Positions 20,533-22,417 of a stretch of DNA of 22,417 nt are shown here, piece after piece. This stretch comes from an uncultured Oscillospiraceae bacterium. GTDB lineage: Bacteria; Bacillota; Clostridia; Oscillospirales; Ruminococcaceae. The stretch lies in contig URGV01000033.1 in NCBI GenBank assembly GCA_900547455.1, positions 1 through 22,417 of the forward strand, read 5' to 3'. Position 1 is the stretch's first letter; the number at the start of each line of letters is the position of its first letter. The notes beneath the pieces are model-generated. The model saw only the letters and a program-made list of their open reading frames with translations. It made no database searches and was not told the origin of the DNA. The position numbers and the translations under genes are program-made.

Positions 20533-21915
20533 TTAGAAGCGAACCTTCTTAATCAGGTAGTGGACCAGATCCTTCATCGGGACGCGCTCCTGCGCCATCG
20601 TGTCGCGGTCGCGGACGGTGACGCAGCCGTCTTCCTTCGACTCAAAGTCGTAGGTGATGCAGAACGGGGTGCCGATCTCGTCCTGACGGCGGTAACGCTT
20701 GCCGATCGAGCCGGCCTCGTCGTAGTCAACCATGAAGTGGTCGCTCAGCTCCTGGTAGAGCGCGGTGGCCTCCTCCGACAGTTTCTTGGAGAGCGGCAGG
20801 ACGCAGGCCTTAAACGGCGCCAGAGCCGGATGCAGATGCAGCACCACGCGGGTGTCGTTCTTCTCTGCGTCCACAACCTCCTCGTCGTAGGCGTCGCACA
20901 GGAAGGCCAGAACCACGCGGTCCGCACCCAGCGAAGGCTCGATGCAGTACGGGATGTAGTGCTCGTTGGTTTCCTGATCGAAGTATTCCAGCGGCTTGCC
21001 GGAGTGCTCGCTGTGGCGGCTCAGGTCGTAGTTGGTGCGGTCTGCAACGCCCCACAGCTCGCCCCAGCCGAATGGGAACAGGTATTCAAAGTCGGTGGTT
21101 GCGTTGGAGTAGAAGGCCAGCTCTTCCTTCTCGTGGTCGCGCAGGCGCAGGTTCTCGTCGGTCATGTTCAGATCCAGCAGCCACTTGTGGCAGAAGTCCT
21201 TCCAGTACTGGAACCATTCCAGGTCGGTGCCCGGCTTGCAGAAGAACTCCAGCTCCATCTGCTCAAACTCGCGGGTGCGGAAGGTGAAGTTTCCGGGGGT
21301 GATCTCGTTGCGGAAGGATTTGCCGATCTGGCAGATGCCGAACGGCAGCTTCTTTCTGGTGGTGCGCTGGACGTTTGCAAAGTTGACAAAGATGCCCTGC
21401 GCGGTCTCCGGGCGCAGATAGATCTGGTTTTTAGCGTCCTCGGTGACGCCTTGGAAGGTCTTGAACATCAGATTGAACTGACGGATGTCGGTGAAATTGG
21501 TGCTGCCGCAGTTCGGGCACTTGATGCCGTGCTCCTTGATGAAGTCCATCATCTGCTCGTTGGACCAGCCGTCGGCGGATTTGCCTGTGTAGTCCTCGAT
21601 CAGCTTGTCGGCGCGGTGGCGGGTCTTGCAGTCCTTGCAGTCCATCAGCGGATCAGAGAAGCCGCTGACGTGGCCGGTCGCAACCCAGACCTCCGGGTTC
21701 ATCAGGATGGCGCTGTCCAGGCCGACGTTGTAGGGGTTCTGCTGAACAAAGCGCTTCCACCAGGCGCGCTTGACGTTGTTTTTCAGCTCCACACCCAGCG
21801 GGCCGTAGTCCCAGGTGTTGGAAAGACCGCCGTAAATTTCGGAACCGGCAAAAATGAAGCCTCTGCCTTTGCACAGGGCGACGATTTTTTCCATCGTTTT
21901 CTCGGTATTGTTCAT
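20533..21915 (-). CDS. glyS: Glycyl-tRNA synthetase, homodimeric (alpha2) type
   Basis: The 460-residue protein is a class II synthetase of the alpha2 (GRS1-like) type, not the alpha2beta2 GlyQS type. It shows the [23 protein letters not shown] opening, a zinc-type CxxC pair (Cys93/Cys96 and Cys133/Cys136), motif 2 [25 protein letters not shown], motif 3 [15 protein letters not shown] and a C-terminal anticodon-binding domain (about 355-460). It charges tRNA-Gly in the cytoplasm. ATG 21913-21915 is preceded by AGGAGG (21927-21932) at 11 bases. No T-box leader is present upstream. Its promoter overlaps a perfect dyad (22034-22053), which is unusual for this gene. Confidence 0.96.
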   Translation of the reverse strand: MNNTEKTMEKIVALCKGRGFIFAGSEIYGGLSNTWDYGPLGVELKNNVKRAWWKRFVQQNPYNVGLDSAILMNPEVWVATGHVSGFSDPLMDCKDCKTRHRADKLIEDYTGKSADGWSNEQMMDFIKEHGIKCPNCGSTNFTDIRQFNLMFKTFQGVTEDAKNQIYLRPETAQGIFVNFANVQRTTRKKLPFGICQIGKSFRNEITPGNFTFRTREFEQMELEFFCKPGTDLEWFQYWKDFCHKWLLDLNMTDENLRLRDHEKEELAFYSNATTDFEYLFPFGWGELWGVADRTNYDLSRHSEHSGKPLEYFDQETNEHYIPYCIEPSLGADRVVLAFLCDAYDEEVVDAEKNDTRVVLHLHPALAPFKACVLPLSKKLSEEATALYQELSDHFMVDYDEAGSIGKRYRRQDEIGTPFCITYDFESKEDGCVTVRDRDTMAQERVPMKDLVHYLIKKVRF

Positions 21916-22033
21916 CTTGAAAGTTTCCTCCTCACAAAAAATTTGGTAAAGAGCAGCGTATGTTTCTCTCGGATATAACCTTAAACCCGCAAACCCGCCA
22001 GTGAGAAAAGGTGCGGGAAAACAAACTCTTTAT
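21916..22033 (-). other. glyS leader, about 120 bases
   Basis: Between the glyS promoter and ATG the minus strand contains CCCGC, then two GCGGG copies, so alternative short helices are possible. There is no T-box specifier domain or the T-box antiterminator consensus, and no riboswitch that I recognise. Confidence 0.4.
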
Positions 22034-22053
22034 ATTGTTTAATGATAAACAAT
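22034..22053. promoter_or_regulatory. Perfect dyad overlapping the glyS promoter
   Basis: ATTGTTTA (22034-22041), spacer ATGA, TAAACAAT (22046-22053): 8-bp perfect arms. It overlaps the -10 of the glyS promoter (22042-22047), the place where a repressor would block RNA polymerase. The binder is unknown. Confidence 0.55.
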
Positions 22054-22070
22054 TTTAAGAGGGAAGTCAA
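22042..22070 (-). promoter_or_regulatory. Promoter of glyS
   Basis: Minus-strand TTGACT (22065-22070) and TATCAT (22042-22047) have a 17-base spacer, each with one mismatch from consensus. Confidence 0.7.
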
Positions 22071-22173
22071 GTAAGGTTCTGAGCAAAAAACGGCTTTGCT
22101 GCGCTCTTTTTCGCATCGGCAGGGACAAAGGGAAAAAGAAGGAGGAATTTGGACGAAAAAACAAAAAAAGGTA

Positions 22174-22202
22174 TTGACAAAACGGTGGAGATACTATATA
22201 AT
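22174..22202 (+). promoter_or_regulatory. Perfect consensus promoter of tRNA-Pro
   Basis: TTGACA (22174-22179), 17 bases, TATAAT (22197-22202). The start site would be about 10 bases before the mature tRNA. Confidence 0.9.
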
Positions 22203-22217
22203 AATGGACGTGCTCGA

Positions 22218-22294
22218 CGAGGCGTAGCTCAGTTTGGTAGAGTGCTTGGTTTGGGACCAAGATGCCGCAGGTTCAAGTCCTGTCGCCTCGACCA
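22218..22294 (+). tRNA. tRNA-Pro (UGG)
   Basis: Acceptor CGAGGCG (22218-22224) pairs with CGCCTCG (22284-22290); the discriminator A and encoded CCA end at 22294. The anticodon loop TTTGGGA between CTTGG and CCAAG gives UGG, proline. The T loop GTTCAAG is canonical. Confidence 0.96.
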
Positions 22295-22313
22295 AAAAAA
22301 TTTAGTGAAGCTA

Positions 22314-22342
22314 TTGACAATGGATCAAAAGCCTGCTATAAT
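22314..22342 (+). promoter_or_regulatory. Perfect consensus promoter of tRNA-Thr
   Basis: TTGACA (22314-22319), 17 bases, TATAAT (22337-22342). It lies between the two tRNA genes, so they are transcribed separately or with a second start. Confidence 0.9.
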
Positions 22343-22364
22343 AAATAGGCTGTCTCCACAATAT

Positions 22365-22417
22365 GCTGGTGTAGCTCAGTTGGTAGAGCAGCTGATTTGT
22401 AATCAGCAGGTCGGGGG
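22365..22417 (+). tRNA. tRNA-Thr (UGU), truncated by the window edge
   Basis: The sequence starts GCTGGTG-TA-GCTC, has D arm GCTC/GAGC, and anticodon stem GCTGA/TCAGC with loop TTTGTAA, giving UGU (threonine). It is cut in the variable region, so the T arm and 3' end are outside the window. Confidence 0.93.

Noticed and set aside
20482..21978. 498-residue open frame on the plus strand
   Set aside because: It mirrors glyS, which has full synthetase motifs. The translation is a low-complexity Val/Leu/Ala/Gln mix typical of antisense frames.
22080..22116. Hairpin followed by T residues on the plus strand, considered as a terminator
   Set aside because: The stem is short and interrupted, and no plus-strand gene lies upstream of it.
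21916..22217. T-box riboswitch upstream of glyS
   Set aside because: The antiterminator consensus and a glycine specifier loop were looked for and are absent.

Overview
The window looks like chromosomal DNA of a low-complexity-envelope, Gram-positive anaerobe of the Bacillota, class Clostridia, most plausibly the Ruminococcaceae/Oscillospiraceae side. This is an inference from family content and signals: EndoA-type MazF, SdpR/SdpI-like pair, ThrE-type split exporter, dimeric alpha2-type glycyl-tRNA synthetase with CxxC zinc pairs, strong AGGAGG ribosome sites, sigma-A promoters with many extended -10 elements, lipoproteins with a diacylglyceryl lipobox, and an NPxTG sortase-type anchor. Coding DNA is moderately GC-rich while promoters are AT-rich.

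Layout. 1-316: truncated tRNA-Val (minus) with a consensus promoter. 317-2204: a membrane-anchored HTH regulator (+) converging on a secreted transglutaminase-like protein (-). 2383-3509: an SdpR/SdpI-like autoregulated immunity operon (-) with two matching operators bracketing its promoter. 3584-6124: YccF membrane protein (-), M24 metallopeptidase (+), small lipoprotein (+). 6192-11287: four separate minus-strand genes: amidase-domain lipoprotein, a DUF5131/Gp37-Gp68-type Cys-motif protein, M18 aminopeptidase, and an NPETG-anchored surface protein. 11867-12214: MazF toxin without an evident antitoxin. 12321-16691: membrane glycosyltransferase 2, two-gene ThrE exporter (all -), and divergent polysaccharide flippase (+). 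16846-17991: BlaI/MecI-like repressor and secreted CAP-domain protein (-). 18194-19732: two-domain PPK2 polyphosphate phosphotransferase (+). 20533-21915: glyS (-). 22218-22417: tRNA-Pro and truncated tRNA-Thr (+), each with its own perfect TTGACA-17-TATAAT promoter.

Most genes are single transcription units with their own promoter and terminator; only SdpR-SdpI and the ThrE pair look like operons. The theme, as far as there is one, is cell envelope and secretion: two lipoproteins, two secreted enzymes whose mature N-termini begin with the same ALG(K/R)PG motif, a sortase-type surface protein, a flippase and a membrane glycosyltransferase, plus two peptidases.

The most unusual stretch is the 800-base gene-free region 19733-20532. 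It carries about a dozen short palindromes and, in its centre (20073-20267), a domain closed by a 9-bp long-range helix that contains a local hairpin and an H-type pseudoknot. I read it as a candidate structured RNA, or the relic of a mobile element carrying one, flanked by dispersed-repeat-like palindromes. I could not run a covariance search, so its identity is open.
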